Translations under genes and position numbers: made by a program
DNA from: Modicisalibacter muralis
GTDB taxonomy: Bacteria; Pseudomonadota; Gammaproteobacteria; Pseudomonadales; Halomonadaceae
Direction of reading: 5' to 3'
Assembly: GCF_900102945.1 (NCBI RefSeq)
Contig: NZ_FNGI01000005.1
Span: forward strand, 182,263 to 246,262
DNA length: 64,000 nt
In this document: positions 37,737 through 47,181 of the stretch, piece after piece
Position numbering within the stretch: the first letter of the stretch is position 1
How the letters are laid out: the number at the start of each line of letters is the position of its first letter
Notes under the pieces: generated by a model
Told to the model about the DNA's origin: nothing
Databases searched by the model: none
Seen by the model: only the letters and a program-made list of their open reading frames with translations

Positions 37737-39419
37737 ATGATCGATCCAGCCGTTTTTTCCAGGTTCTCGTCACTCTTATCGCTTCGTTCCGCCAGGCTGC
37801 CGTTGCGCTATGGGGTTTACCTCTTCAGCCTGTGCGGCCTGGTCGTGTCGCTGCTTGGCCTGGCTTTAGATAGCGACTGGGGCTGGGCAGTAGCGGGGTT
37901 CGGGCTGTTAGCGGCATTGGGTACTTACGATCTACTGCAGAGCCGACGCACAGTGAGTCGCAACTATCCGATCCTCGCGCACTTTCGCTATGGATTGGAG
38001 TCGATCGGCCCCGAGATTCGCCAGTACTTCATTCAGACCGACACCGAAGGATGGCCGTTTTCCCGCGAGCAACGCTCGGTGGTCTATCAGCGCGCCAAGA
38101 ATACGCTCGACAAGAAGCCTTTCGGCTCGGTTCATGACATGTATGCCGAGGGCTATGAGTGGCTGAGTCCATCGCTGATGCCGGAGCGCATCGACTCGCA
38201 TGACTTTCGCATCACCATCGGCAGGGACCGCACCAAGCCCTATTCGGCCAGCGTGTTCAATATTTCGGCGATGAGCTTTGGCTCGCTCTCTGCCAACGCC
38301 ATCAGCGCACTCAACGGCGGCGCCAGGCTCGGCAATTTCTATCACGACACTGGGGAAGGCTCGATCTCTCCTTACCATCGCCAGGGCGGCGACCTGGTCT
38401 GGGAAATCGGTTCGGGTTATTTCGGCTGCCGCAACGAGGATGGCACCTTCAGCGAGGAGCGTTTTGTCGCCGGGGCGACGCTCGAGCAGGTTCGGATGAT
38501 CGAGATCAAGCTGTCGCAGGGCGCCAAGCCCGGTCATGGCGGCATCCTGCCGGGTGCCAAGGTTACCCAGGAGATCGCCTCGACGCGCGGCGTGCCGGTT
38601 GGCATGGATGTGATTTCGCCCAGCACGCATTCGGCTTTTACCACGCCGCTCGAGATGATGGCATTCATCGCCCGGTTGCGTGAGCTATCGGGTGGCAAGC
38701 CGGTGGGTATCAAGCTGACCATCGGTCATCCCTGGGAGTGGTTCGGTCTGGTCAAGGCGATGCTCAAGAGCGGCGAGCATCCGGATTTCATCGTCGTCGA
38801 TGGTGGCGAAGGCGGCACAGGGGCCGCGCCGCTGGAGTTCATCAACCGGCTAGGCATGCCGCTGACCGAGGCGCTGCTGCTGGTTCACAACACGCTGGCG
38901 GGCACCGATCTACGCGATAAGATCCATATCGGCGCCGCCGGCAAGATCGTCTCGGCATTCGATATCGCACGGACCATCGCCTTGGGCGCCGACTGGTGCA
39001 ACGCCGCACGCGGTTATATGTTTTCGCTGGGCTGCATTCAGGCTCGAACCTGCCATACCGACCGCTGCCCTAGTGGCGTTGCGACCCAGGACACACGGCG
39101 CGGCAACAAGCTCGATGTCACCGACAAAAGCCAACGTGTCTATCATTTTCACGACAATACGCTCAAGGCATTGGCCGAAATGCTGGCCGCCGCGGGACTT
39201 CGAGACACCTCCGAATTGGGTCCTGAGCACATTCTTCGTCGCGTCTCACGCACTGAGATTCAACCCTTCGCCGCGCTGTTTCCTTACCTGACGCGGGGCG
39301 AGTTGCTCGATGGCGCCCCGCAACATACGGTATTCCGTGATTATTGGCATGCCTCTCGAGCCGATTCCTTTCATGCGCCGGCGTCGGTGGCGGCGCTTAG
39401 AACCAGCAAGTTGCTCTAA
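37737..39419 (+). CDS. Membrane-anchored FMN-binding glutamate-synthase-domain protein
   Basis: 560 residues. Two N-terminal membrane helices (YGVYLFSLCGLVVSLLGLAL; WAVAGFGLLAALGTYDLL) precede the glutamate synthase central/FMN domain: 'NISAMSFGSLSANAISALN', 'GEGSISPYHRQGGDLVWEIG', 'LSQGAKPGHGGILPG', 'VDGGEGGTGAAPLEF', and the cysteine loop 'GCIQARTCHTDRCPSGVATQ' resembling the 3Fe-4S site. The amidotransferase domain of true GltB is absent, so ammonia or another substrate must be used, or the reaction differs. A paralogue lies at 40954-42537. Confidence 0.88.
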   Translation: MIDPAVFSRFSSLLSLRSARLPLRYGVYLFSLCGLVVSLLGLALDSDWGWAVAGFGLLAALGTYDLLQSRRTVSRNYPILAHFRYGLESIGPEIRQYFIQTDTEGWPFSREQRSVVYQRAKNTLDKKPFGSVHDMYAEGYEWLSPSLMPERIDSHDFRITIGRDRTKPYSASVFNISAMSFGSLSANAISALNGGARLGNFYHDTGEGSISPYHRQGGDLVWEIGSGYFGCRNEDGTFSEERFVAGATLEQVRMIEIKLSQGAKPGHGGILPGAKVTQEIASTRGVPVGMDVISPSTHSAFTTPLEMMAFIARLRELSGGKPVGIKLTIGHPWEWFGLVKAMLKSGEHPDFIVVDGGEGGTGAAPLEFINRLGMPLTEALLLVHNTLAGTDLRDKIHIGAAGKIVSAFDIARTIALGADWCNAARGYMFSLGCIQARTCHTDRCPSGVATQDTRRGNKLDVTDKSQRVYHFHDNTLKALAEMLAAAGLRDTSELGPEHILRRVSRTEIQPFAALFPYLTRGELLDGAPQHTVFRDYWHASRADSFHAPASVAALRTSKLL

Positions 39420-39434
39420 AGTGGTTCGAATTGC

Positions 39435-39585
39435 TTAGGGAATCGCTGAATAAATCGACGAGCGGAATGAAGGGCAAGGCGCACGGAACACAGAAGGTGA
39501 GACATAACATGAGGTTAGGCGAGACTTCGAGTACCGCGCAACGCAGTCATTCGTCCGAGCAGGCATTTAGGCAGTGATTCCTTAG
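39435..39585. mobile_element. IS5-like MITE, copy A
   Basis: Terminal inverted repeats GGAATCGCTGAATAAAT (39439-39455) and ATTTAGGCAGTGATTCC (39565-39581) enclose non-coding DNA. TTAG flanks both sides (39435-39438, 39582-39585), a 4-bp target duplication matching the YTAR pattern of the IS5 subgroup, whose ends also look alike. The interior shares several blocks (CGAGCGGAATGAAG, GACATAACATG, GGTTAGGCGAG, ATTCGTCCGAGCAG) with copy B at 51465. No transposase reading frame is present, so it must move in trans. Confidence 0.8.
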
Positions 39586-39660
39586 CACTGAAATGATTTC
39601 TTTACGACCCAATCGCGCTATTCTCTAGGGGTCCATCATCACCGCCTGGCGAAACATCGC

Positions 39661-40911
39661 ATGAAGACCGTTCAACCGCAGCAAGCCGTTGCCGCCAACA
39701 CCGCCGGCACCACGACATCGTTCAAGGTGCTGGGCGGCATCAGTGTCGCGCACATGATGAACGACATGATCCAGTCGGTCCTGTTGGCCATCTACCCGAT
39801 GCTCAAGGGAACCTTCGATCTGAGCTTCGCGCAGATCGGTCTGATCACCCTGACCTACCAGCTCGCCGCGTCATTGCTGCAACCCTGGGTCGGCCTGTAT
39901 ACCGACAAGCGCCCCCTGCCGTTCTCGCTAGCCATCGGCATGGGATTCACGCTCACCGGTCTGTTGCTATTGTCGGTAGCGCCATCGTATTTGTACCTGT
40001 TGCTCGCCGCCGTGCTGGTTGGCACCGGCTCATCGATCTTCCATCCCGAGGCGTCGCGAGTGGCGCGCATGGCATCAGGCAATCGCCACGGGCTCGCGCA
40101 GTCGCTGTTTCAGGTCGGCGGCAATGTCGGCTCGGCACTCGGCCCCTTGCTGGCGGCGCTGCTGATCATTCCCCATGGCCAGGGTAGCGTGGCCTGGTTC
40201 TCGCTGGCGGCGCTGATCGGCATGGTGGTGCTGTTTCAGATTGGCCGCTGGTATGCCGGCAATCAGGCGTTGCTGACGCGCAAGCCGCGCAAGGGCGTCG
40301 ATCTTGCCGTGTTGAGCCGCCGCCGAGTACTCATCACGCTAGGGCTGCTCGGCATGCTGATCTTTTCCAAGTATTTCTACCTGGCCAGCCTGAGCAGCTA
40401 CTTCACGTTCTATCTCATCGAGCGTTTCGCGCTGTCGGTACAAAGTGCGCAACTCTACTTGTTCCTGTTTCTGGCCTCGGTCGCCGTGGGCACCGTGGCC
40501 GGCGGTCCGATCGGCGATCGCATCGGCCGCAAGGTAGTGATCTGGGGTTCGATTCTCGGCGTGGCGCCTTTCACGCTGCTATTGCCACATGCCGACCTGT
40601 TCTGGACCGGCGTGCTGGTAGTGATCATCGGGCTGGTGCTGGCTTCGGCGTTTTCGGCCATCGTGGTCTACGCGCAGGAACTGGTGCCAGGCAGAGTTGG
40701 CTTGATCGCCGGGTTGTTCTTCGGTTTCGCCTTCGGCATGGGCGGTATCGGTGCCGCGGTGCTCGGCTATCTGGCGGATACCACCAGCATCGTTTTCGTC
40801 TACCAACTATGTGCGTTCCTGCCACTGCTGGGCATCGTCGCGCTGTGGCTGCCCGATCTCGAGCGTCGCACGCGACAAGCCACGCCTGTAACCGAGCCAT
40901 CTACCGAGTAG
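39661..40911 (+). CDS. fsr: MFS exporter, Fsr (fosmidomycin resistance) family
   Basis: 416 residues with twelve predicted membrane helices. It has the Fsr hallmark 'HMMNDMIQSVLLAIYPML' in helix 1, 'GTGSSIFHPEASRVARMASG' and 'GLAQSLFQVGGNVGSALGP'. A second MFS-like loop is 'GPIGDRIGRKVVI'. Fsr exports fosmidomycin and probably other small acids; the native substrate is unknown. Two glutamate-synthase-domain genes lie on either side, in parallel upstream and convergent downstream. Confidence 0.9.
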   Translation: MKTVQPQQAVAANTAGTTTSFKVLGGISVAHMMNDMIQSVLLAIYPMLKGTFDLSFAQIGLITLTYQLAASLLQPWVGLYTDKRPLPFSLAIGMGFTLTGLLLLSVAPSYLYLLLAAVLVGTGSSIFHPEASRVARMASGNRHGLAQSLFQVGGNVGSALGPLLAALLIIPHGQGSVAWFSLAALIGMVVLFQIGRWYAGNQALLTRKPRKGVDLAVLSRRRVLITLGLLGMLIFSKYFYLASLSSYFTFYLIERFALSVQSAQLYLFLFLASVAVGTVAGGPIGDRIGRKVVIWGSILGVAPFTLLLPHADLFWTGVLVVIIGLVLASAFSAIVVYAQELVPGRVGLIAGLFFGFAFGMGGIGAAVLGYLADTTSIVFVYQLCAFLPLLGIVALWLPDLERRTRQATPVTEPSTE

Positions 40912-40953
40912 GCTGCTAAATTTTCTCCATTTTTTCTGCGGTTCGTCGAGGCA

Positions 40954-42537
40954 CTAAAAGCGCTGCGCGCTCGCGCGCGCCCAGTCTCCAGCGTAATCCT
41001 CGGGGATTTTGTCATCCAGAAAGTCGCCGGTGCCAACCTGCGGGTGCAAATCGCGATAGGTGCATGCCGGGCCGTGACCGGGCCGGTGATAGATACGCTC
41101 CGGGCCCAGCTCGTCGGGGCTGTCGACGCCCAGCGCACCCATGATATCCAGGAATGAATTGATAGTGGCGTCGTGAAAATTACGCACCCACAGGGCCTTG
41201 GATTCCACATCCAGCGCCTTGGTGCGAGCCGGGTCCTGGGTCGTGACCCCGGTCGGGCAGGTATTGGTGTGGCAGCGCTGTGCCTGAATGCAGCCCACCG
41301 AAAACATGAAGGCACGCGCCGCATTGCACATATCGGCGCCTAGCGAAATCTTGGTGACGATATCGAAGCCCATGGCGACCTTGCCACTGGCGATGATGCG
41401 TATTTCGTCACGCTTGCCGATGCCGACCAGGCAATTGTGCACGAACGGCAACGCCTCATTGATATAGGTACCGACAAAGTCGGAGAATTCCGCGGGTGCG
41501 GCGCCGGTACCGCCTTCGGCGCCGTCCACGGTGATGAAGTCCGGCTGGATACCGGTTTCGAGCATGGCCTTGCAAATCCCCATGAATTCGTCGCGCTTGC
41601 CCAAACACAGCTTGAAGCCGACCGGTTTTCCACCGCACAACTCGCGTAGCCGCTGCATGAACCGCAGCAGCCCGATGGGAGTATCGAACTCGGGATGCAT
41701 GGCGGGCGACAGGCAATCCTTGCCCTGCTCGATTTCACGGGTCTCGGCAATTTCCGCATTGACCTTCGAACCTGGCAATAGTCCGCCATGGCCGGGTTTG
41801 GCGCCCTGCGAAAGCTTGATTTCGATCATCTTGACCTGGTCAGTACAGGCTTTTTCGGCGAATTCGTCGGGGTCGAAAGTGCCGCCGTTGAAGCGACAGC
41901 CGAAATAGGCACTGGCGATCTCCCAGATGATGTCGCCACCGTGCTCGCGGTGGTAAGGGCTGATCGCACCCTCGCCGGTATCCTGGGCGAAGTTACCGAG
42001 TTTCGCACCCTTGTTCATCGCCAGCACCGCATTTCCCGAAAGTGCGCCGAAGCTCATCGCCGAGATATTCAGGCGAGACGAATCATAGGGTGCACTGCAT
42101 TGCGGCCCGCCGACCATGATGCGGGCATGGCGTGGGTCGACCTTCTTCGGCGCAATGGAATGCTGGACGAAATTGAAGCCGGCGTCTTCGACGTCCCTTC
42201 TGGTGCCGAACGGCGAGGTATCCGGCTGACCGTTGGCCCGGGCATGAACGATCTGTCGCTGCTCGCGGTTGAACGGTCGGCCGCTCTGTTCGGATTCGAA
42301 GAAATACTGGCGTAGTTCGGGGCGAACGAATTCCAGCATATAGCGCATATGCCCGAGAATCGGATAGTTGCGCAGGACGTTATGGTGCGAGCGCAGGTCC
42401 TGTGCGCCAATCACGGCCAGCACAGCGAGGACCGCCCACAATAGCAGCCAAGCGGGCGCCCAAACCGCCAGCACGGCACCGACAAGCAGAGTCACGGCGA
42501 GATAACAGAAATAGATGCTACGCGGAGAGCCAAACAT
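40954..42537 (-). CDS. Membrane-anchored FMN-binding glutamate-synthase-domain protein, paralogue
   Basis: 527 residues. N-terminal helices (YLAVTLLVGAVLAVWAPAWLLLWAVLAVL) precede the same FMN domain as the gene at 37737: 'NISAMSFGALSGNAVLAMN', 'LSQGAKPGHGGLLPG', 'VDGAEGGTGAAPAEF' and 'GCIQAQRCHTNTCPTGVTTQ'. It lacks the GltB amidotransferase part. Its C-terminus 'HPQVGTGDFLDDKIPEDY' differs from the paralogue. It is convergent with fsr, with 42 bp between stops. Confidence 0.88.
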   Translation of the reverse strand: MFGSPRSIYFCYLAVTLLVGAVLAVWAPAWLLLWAVLAVLAVIGAQDLRSHHNVLRNYPILGHMRYMLEFVRPELRQYFFESEQSGRPFNREQRQIVHARANGQPDTSPFGTRRDVEDAGFNFVQHSIAPKKVDPRHARIMVGGPQCSAPYDSSRLNISAMSFGALSGNAVLAMNKGAKLGNFAQDTGEGAISPYHREHGGDIIWEIASAYFGCRFNGGTFDPDEFAEKACTDQVKMIEIKLSQGAKPGHGGLLPGSKVNAEIAETREIEQGKDCLSPAMHPEFDTPIGLLRFMQRLRELCGGKPVGFKLCLGKRDEFMGICKAMLETGIQPDFITVDGAEGGTGAAPAEFSDFVGTYINEALPFVHNCLVGIGKRDEIRIIASGKVAMGFDIVTKISLGADMCNAARAFMFSVGCIQAQRCHTNTCPTGVTTQDPARTKALDVESKALWVRNFHDATINSFLDIMGALGVDSPDELGPERIYHRPGHGPACTYRDLHPQVGTGDFLDDKIPEDYAGDWARASAQRF

Positions 42538-42588
42538 GAACGTCGCTCGCGTTTAGGAATAAGCCAGTAGAACTATAGGATACAGAAT

Positions 42589-42612
42589 CCCCGGCGCCCG
42601 TGGCGACCGGGG
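42589..42612. terminator. G+C-rich hairpin between ytoQ and the glutamate-synthase-domain gene
   Basis: CCCCGG-CGCC-CGT-GGCG-A-CCGGGG forms a ten-pair stem with one bulged A. It lies about 85 bp past the ytoQ stop, without a T-tract, so the terminator role is uncertain. Confidence 0.45.
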
Positions 42613-42696
42613 CAAGACTTACACTGTTTCGGGGCAAAACACGCGGAGCAATGGGTCGCTCCAAGGTAGGCACCCGCGCCGAAGCACGGGAGAGAA

Positions 42697-43137
42697 TCAG
42701 TCACGCGTGACGTACTTGAGAATCTCGACCACCTGCTCGTTGGACGTCGCCCAGGCCATGGCCGCGGCGTCGACTTCCTTGAGCGGGTGAATGATGTCTT
42801 CGCTATGCAGGGTCACGTAGGGCTTGCCCAGCGCAGCGCAATAGCCGGCATCGAAGGCGGCGTTCCACTGCTTGTACTTATCGCCGAAGCGAACCACGAC
42901 CAGATCGCTCGCTTCGATCAGGGTCTTGGTGCGGATGGCATTGACCTTGGAGGATTTGTGGTCACGCCAGAAAGAACTGCTTTCCTCGCCGAGGTGGTCG
43001 CCGGCGGCATCGCTGGCGTCGTGGTCGGTCACCGCCGAGGTGAAGACGACATCCAGGCCGTTGGCCTGCGCGCCGCGCTTGATTTCATCGCGCCAGTCGG
43101 TATGAATCTCGCCGGAAAGATAAACGGTAAAGCTCAT
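42697..43137 (-). CDS. YtoQ family protein
   Basis: 146 residues, full family length. It opens 'MSFTVYLSGEIHTDWRDEI', with 'DVVFTSAVTDHDASDAAGD' and 'LIEASDLVVVRFGDKYKQWNAAFDAGY'. The fold resembles nucleoside 2-deoxyribosyltransferases, but the activity is not known. It is on the same strand as the DUF4202 gene, 97 bp downstream of it. Confidence 0.88.
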   Translation of the reverse strand: MSFTVYLSGEIHTDWRDEIKRGAQANGLDVVFTSAVTDHDASDAAGDHLGEESSSFWRDHKSSKVNAIRTKTLIEASDLVVVRFGDKYKQWNAAFDAGYCAALGKPYVTLHSEDIIHPLKEVDAAAMAWATSNEQVVEILKYVTRD

Positions 43138-43234
43138 GATCGCTCCAGAGTCGCGCAGTCGACAGGACTGCGATTAACGAAGGGGACAATCATACCGCGA
43201 CAGAAACTGTATACAAACGTGCGCGGTCGTCCGA

Positions 43235-43825
43235 TCAGCTCAACGCCTTCTTTACCAGCGCCTGCTCGTCGACCGAGAGAGGGATCGTCGCGGCGAGTTC
43301 GTGCCCGCGCGGCGACATCTTGTTCCAGGTCTTGCGCACGATGCGCATCAGCTTGTCTTCATCGTGCTCGCTGGCGAAGTCGGCGAAATAGTGCTCGAGA
43401 AAGACCAGGCAGGCGGTATCTTCCAATGCCTGCGCTTCGGGGTCACGGCGCAACTGCTCCTTGCGGATCATGCGCGCGACATGCTCACAAACATCATCGT
43501 CATAGCCCGCCTCACGCAGCACGGTACTCGCCTGCGCGGCCTGGCGGCGACCCAGTTCGCGCCGCCAGGCCAGGTAGCCGGGGCGGTCTCGTGGGTAGTC
43601 GTCGCGCGGGATACGCCAGCGTTGCAGATGCTGGGCGCGCACCGCCAGTCGCAGCGCCTCGCTGGCATCCGGCGCGACACGAGCCAGCCACTCGCTCATG
43701 CGCCGAGCGTAGAGCAATTCGTAAGGCAACTCGGCACCATCGGCGCTTTCCTGCCGAGGGTCCTCCGCATGCAAGGCATCAAGGCGTTCGATGGCGGCAG
43801 CAAAGCGCGCGCTAGGCTCGGTCAT
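43235..43825 (-). CDS. DUF4202 family protein
   Basis: 196 residues. Characteristic stretches are 'FAAAIERLDALHAEDP', 'AVRAQHLQRWRIPRDDYP', 'GYLAWRRELGRRQA' and 'LEDTACLVFLEHYFADFA'. The histidines and acidic residues are arranged as in HD-like helical proteins, but no function is established. It is 24 bp downstream of the ABC-F gene on the same strand. Confidence 0.85.
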   Translation of the reverse strand: MTEPSARFAAAIERLDALHAEDPRQESADGAELPYELLYARRMSEWLARVAPDASEALRLAVRAQHLQRWRIPRDDYPRDRPGYLAWRRELGRRQAAQASTVLREAGYDDDVCEHVARMIRKEQLRRDPEAQALEDTACLVFLEHYFADFASEHDEDKLMRIVRKTWNKMSPRGHELAATIPLSVDEQALVKKALS

Positions 43826-43849
43826 GATTCGATTTCCTCATTGGTGGCC

Positions 43850-45439
43850 TTAGCCAAAAACTCCCTGGCTACGTAGATACTCATCGTAACTGCCGCTGAA
43901 GTCGACGATACCCTCGCCGCTCATGTCGAGAATACGCGTCGCCAGCGACGAAACGAACTCGCGATCGTGACTGACGAAGATCAGCGTGCCGGGGTAATGC
44001 TCCAGCGCCAGATTGAGCGCCTCGATGGATTCCATGTCGAGGTGGTTGGTGGGTTCGTCCATCACCAGCACGTTGGGTTTTTGCAGCGCCAGCTTGCCGA
44101 ACAGCATGCGCCCCTGCTCGCCGCCGGAAATCACCTTGACCGACTTGCCGATATCGTCATTGGAAAACAGCATGCGGCCCAGCGCGCCGCGAATCACCTG
44201 CTCGCCGCCGTCGGTCCACTGTGCCATCCATTCGTAGAGCGTGGCATCGTTGGCGAAGTCATCGCCGTGTTCCTGGGCGAAGTAGCCAAGCTCGGCGCTA
44301 TCGGTCCATTTTACCGCACCGGCATCGGCTCCCAACTCGCCGACCAGGCAACGCAGCAGCGTGGTCTTGCCGATGCCGTTGGGGCCGATGATCGCCAGGC
44401 GCTCGCCGGCTTCGATCTGCAGGCCGAGGCGCTCGAACAGCGGGGTGTCGCCATAATCCTTGCTCAGCGCTTCGACATTGACCGCGCCACGGTGGATCTT
44501 CTTGCCCTGCTCGAAGCGAATGAACGGGCTGACCCGGCTCGATGGCTTGACCTCGTCGAGCTTGATCTTGTCGATCTGGCGCGCGCGAGAGGTGGCCTGC
44601 TTGGCCTTCGAGGCATTGGCCGAGAAGCGGCTGACGAACGCCTGGAGATCGGCGATCTGGGCTTTCTTCTTGGCATTATCGGCATGCAGACGCTCACGTG
44701 CCTGGGTGGCGGCGGTCATGTACTCGTCGTAATTACCGGGAAACAGCCGCAATTCGCCGTAATCCAGGTCCGCCATGTGCGTGCACACGCTATTGAGAAA
44801 ATGGCGATCGTGGGAAATGATCACCATGGTGCTGTTGCGCGCCGTCAATATGCTTTCCAGCCAGCGGATGGTGTTGATATCCAGATGGTTGGTCGGTTCG
44901 TCGAGCAGCAGCACATCGGGGTCGGCAAACAATGCCTGGGCCAGCAGCACGCGCAATTTCCAGCCCGGCGACACCGCGCTCATGGGGCCGAAATGCTGCG
45001 ACTCGGGGATCCCCAGACCCAACAGCAACTCGCCGGCGCGGGCCTCGGCGGTATAGCCGTCGTGTTCGGCGAACTGGGTTTCCAGGTCGGCGACGCGCAT
45101 GCCGTCTTCTTCGCTCATTTCCGGCTGCGAATAGATACGCTCGCGCTCCTCGGCGACCCGCCATAATTCGCTGTGACCCATGATCACGGTATCGATCACC
45201 CGTTCGCTTTCGAAGGCGAACTGGTCCTGGCGCAACTTGCCCAGGCGAGTGCCGGGTTCCAGCATCACTTGTCCGCCCGAGGGTTCGAGATCGCCACCGA
45301 GGATCTTCATTAAGGTCGACTTACCGCAGCCGTTGGCGCCGATCAACCCATAGCGGTTACCGTTGTTGAATTTGACCGAGACATTCTCGAACAAGGGCTT
45401 GGCCCCAAACTGCATGGTGATATTCGCGGTGGAGATCAA
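43850..45439 (-). CDS. ybiT: ABC-F family ATPase YbiT
   Basis: 529 residues from a TTG start ([20 protein letters not shown]), which matches E. coli YbiT in length and N-terminus; the longer frame adds 40 unrelated residues. Two ABC domains: Walker A '[14 protein letters not shown]' and '[14 protein letters not shown]', Walker B '[11 protein letters not shown]' and '[11 protein letters not shown]', joined by a basic P-site tRNA-interaction linker (about 245-300). ABC-F proteins act on the ribosome. The '[20 protein letters not shown]' block points to YbiT rather than EttA or Uup. Confidence 0.9.
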   Translation of the reverse strand: MISTANITMQFGAKPLFENVSVKFNNGNRYGLIGANGCGKSTLMKILGGDLEPSGGQVMLEPGTRLGKLRQDQFAFESERVIDTVIMGHSELWRVAEERERIYSQPEMSEEDGMRVADLETQFAEHDGYTAEARAGELLLGLGIPESQHFGPMSAVSPGWKLRVLLAQALFADPDVLLLDEPTNHLDINTIRWLESILTARNSTMVIISHDRHFLNSVCTHMADLDYGELRLFPGNYDEYMTAATQARERLHADNAKKKAQIADLQAFVSRFSANASKAKQATSRARQIDKIKLDEVKPSSRVSPFIRFEQGKKIHRGAVNVEALSKDYGDTPLFERLGLQIEAGERLAIIGPNGIGKTTLLRCLVGELGADAGAVKWTDSAELGYFAQEHGDDFANDATLYEWMAQWTDGGEQVIRGALGRMLFSNDDIGKSVKVISGGEQGRMLFGKLALQKPNVLVMDEPTNHLDMESIEALNLALEHYPGTLIFVSHDREFVSSLATRILDMSGEGIVDFSGSYDEYLRSQGVFG

Positions 45440-45628
45440 AATCGGGTCCAGTCGAAGCGCATGAAAAGGGAGGCGATTGTAAGCCTCCTGGCGAGCGAAC
45501 GCAGCCCCCCGATGCACGAAGGCCCCACGCAGCCAAAAGTGAATCACGTACCGTGCCACTGCTTCAGGAGGGGATCATGACGATCTTGCGCGAGTACCTG
45601 CGACTGAGTGTCGACGGTATGATTTGGC

Positions 45629-47086
45629 TCAGCCGATGGGCATCTCGCCAACGCAGTAGTACTTCGTCTCGAGGTATTCTTCGATGCCGAGATGCCCGCC
45701 CTCGCGGCCCAGCCCAGATTGCTTCACGCCGCCAAAGGGTACGTGCGGGCCGGTAATGTCCATCGTATTGATTCCAACCATGCCGTATTCGAGACCGCGC
45801 AGAAACTTACGGATGCGCGCATCGCGATGGGTGTAGACGTAGGACGCCAACCCATGGATCGTATCGTTGGCCGCGTCGATGACTTCATCGTCGTCATCGA
45901 AGGCACGAATGGGCACGACGGGCGCGAACGACTCCTCGGACGAAACCCGCATGGCAGGGGTGAAATCAGCCACGATCGTGGGCATGAAAAAACGCGGCCC
46001 GGGCGCTTCACTCTGTTCACGCCCCATGATGCGTGCGCCCTGCTGCCTGGCATCATCGACCAACGACTGGGCCTTTTGCACCGCGTCTTCGTGAATCAGT
46101 GGGCCGATGGCGTTGGCTTCGTCGAAGCCGTTGCCCACGCCCATCGCATTCATGCGCTCGGCGAATCGCTGTATGAACTCCTCGTAGATCGAGCGATGCA
46201 CGAATAGTCGGTTGGCGGCAATGCAGTCCTGGCCGCTGGTCTGGAACTTGGCCGCAAGCGCACCTTCGACCGCAGTATCGAGATCGACATCGTCGCAGAC
46301 GATGAACGGCGCGTTGCCGCCGAGTTCCATCGCCGTGCATTTGACCGTGTCCGCGCTCTGGCGCAATAGCTGCTTGCCAACCGAGGTGGAACCGGTAAAC
46401 GACAGCGCACGCACTCGTGTATCGGCACAGACGCGTTCGGCAAACAGTTTGCCCTGACCGGTAATGACATTGAACTCGCCGTTATTCAGCCCCGCCTGTT
46501 CGGCGAGCACCGCCAGCGCGATCGCGCAGAAGGGCGTTTCGCTGGCCGGCTTGACCAGCGTCGTGCAACCGGCGGCAAGCGCGGCCGCTACCTTGCGCGT
46601 GATCATCGCCAGTGGGAAATTCCAGGGCGTGATGATGGCCGCTACGCCAACCGGCTCCTTGAGCGTGCCGAGAGCGACCTGCGGATTTTCGGCGGGAAGG
46701 TTAGCGCCTTGTGAGCGCCGGCCTTCTTCGGCGAACCAGCGCAGGAAGCTGGCCGCGTAGTCGACCTCGTCGCGCGCTTCGGCAATGGGTTTGCCCTGCT
46801 CGAGGGTCATCAGCCGCGCCAGATCTTCACGCCGCGACTGCATGCCCCGATACCAGGCGAGCAGCTTGTCGGCACGCTCGACGGCGGAAGTCCGTCGCCA
46901 TGCGGAGAACGCCTGGTGAGCGGCCTCGATCGCGTCGTCGATCTGTAAGGCTTCCAGTTCCGGCACATGGCCGATCACGTCGCCAGTCGCTGGATCGTCG
47001 ACCGCCCGGCGCGCATTGGCCGTATCGACCCAGCGCCCGCCTACATACGCCTGCTCGCGCAGTAACGTTATCCGATCGTCTGTCAT
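45629..47086 (-). CDS. gabD: Succinate-semialdehyde dehydrogenase-family aldehyde dehydrogenase
   Basis: 485 residues from MTDDRITLLREQAYVGG, with AGGAGGG upstream; the longer frame has no such site. Aldehyde dehydrogenase motifs are 'TPWNFPLAMITRKVAAALAA', 'SFTGSTSVGKQLL', general base in 'MELGGNAP' and catalytic Cys in 'TSGQDCIAANR'. The C-terminus 'GLGREGGHLGIEEYLETKY' is typical of GabD. It lies 95 bp downstream of ectD on the same strand. DoeC of ectoine breakdown (aspartate-semialdehyde dehydrogenase) belongs to this family, so ectoine-linked function is an alternative. Confidence 0.85.
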   Translation of the reverse strand: MTDDRITLLREQAYVGGRWVDTANARRAVDDPATGDVIGHVPELEALQIDDAIEAAHQAFSAWRRTSAVERADKLLAWYRGMQSRREDLARLMTLEQGKPIAEARDEVDYAASFLRWFAEEGRRSQGANLPAENPQVALGTLKEPVGVAAIITPWNFPLAMITRKVAAALAAGCTTLVKPASETPFCAIALAVLAEQAGLNNGEFNVITGQGKLFAERVCADTRVRALSFTGSTSVGKQLLRQSADTVKCTAMELGGNAPFIVCDDVDLDTAVEGALAAKFQTSGQDCIAANRLFVHRSIYEEFIQRFAERMNAMGVGNGFDEANAIGPLIHEDAVQKAQSLVDDARQQGARIMGREQSEAPGPRFFMPTIVADFTPAMRVSSEESFAPVVPIRAFDDDDEVIDAANDTIHGLASYVYTHRDARIRKFLRGLEYGMVGINTMDITGPHVPFGGVKQSGLGREGGHLGIEEYLETKYYCVGEMPIG

Positions 47087-47181
47087 TGTCGTCCCTCCTG
47101 GACATGCTGCTTTGTCCTCGAACGCTGGGTATCGCCGCACACGAAACCCTGGTGGACGCTTAGCCCCCTTTAGCGCCTCGC

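Noticed and set aside
42541..42696. Possible small RNA between ytoQ and the glutamate-synthase-domain gene
   Set aside because: Only a hairpin is visible; no promoter or T-tract supports an independent transcript.
45577..45756. Short plus-strand frame MTILREYLRLSVDGM with a good AGGAGG site
   Set aside because: It runs antisense into the 3' end of the aldehyde dehydrogenase and loses protein character after ~20 codons; at best a relic of a broken gene.
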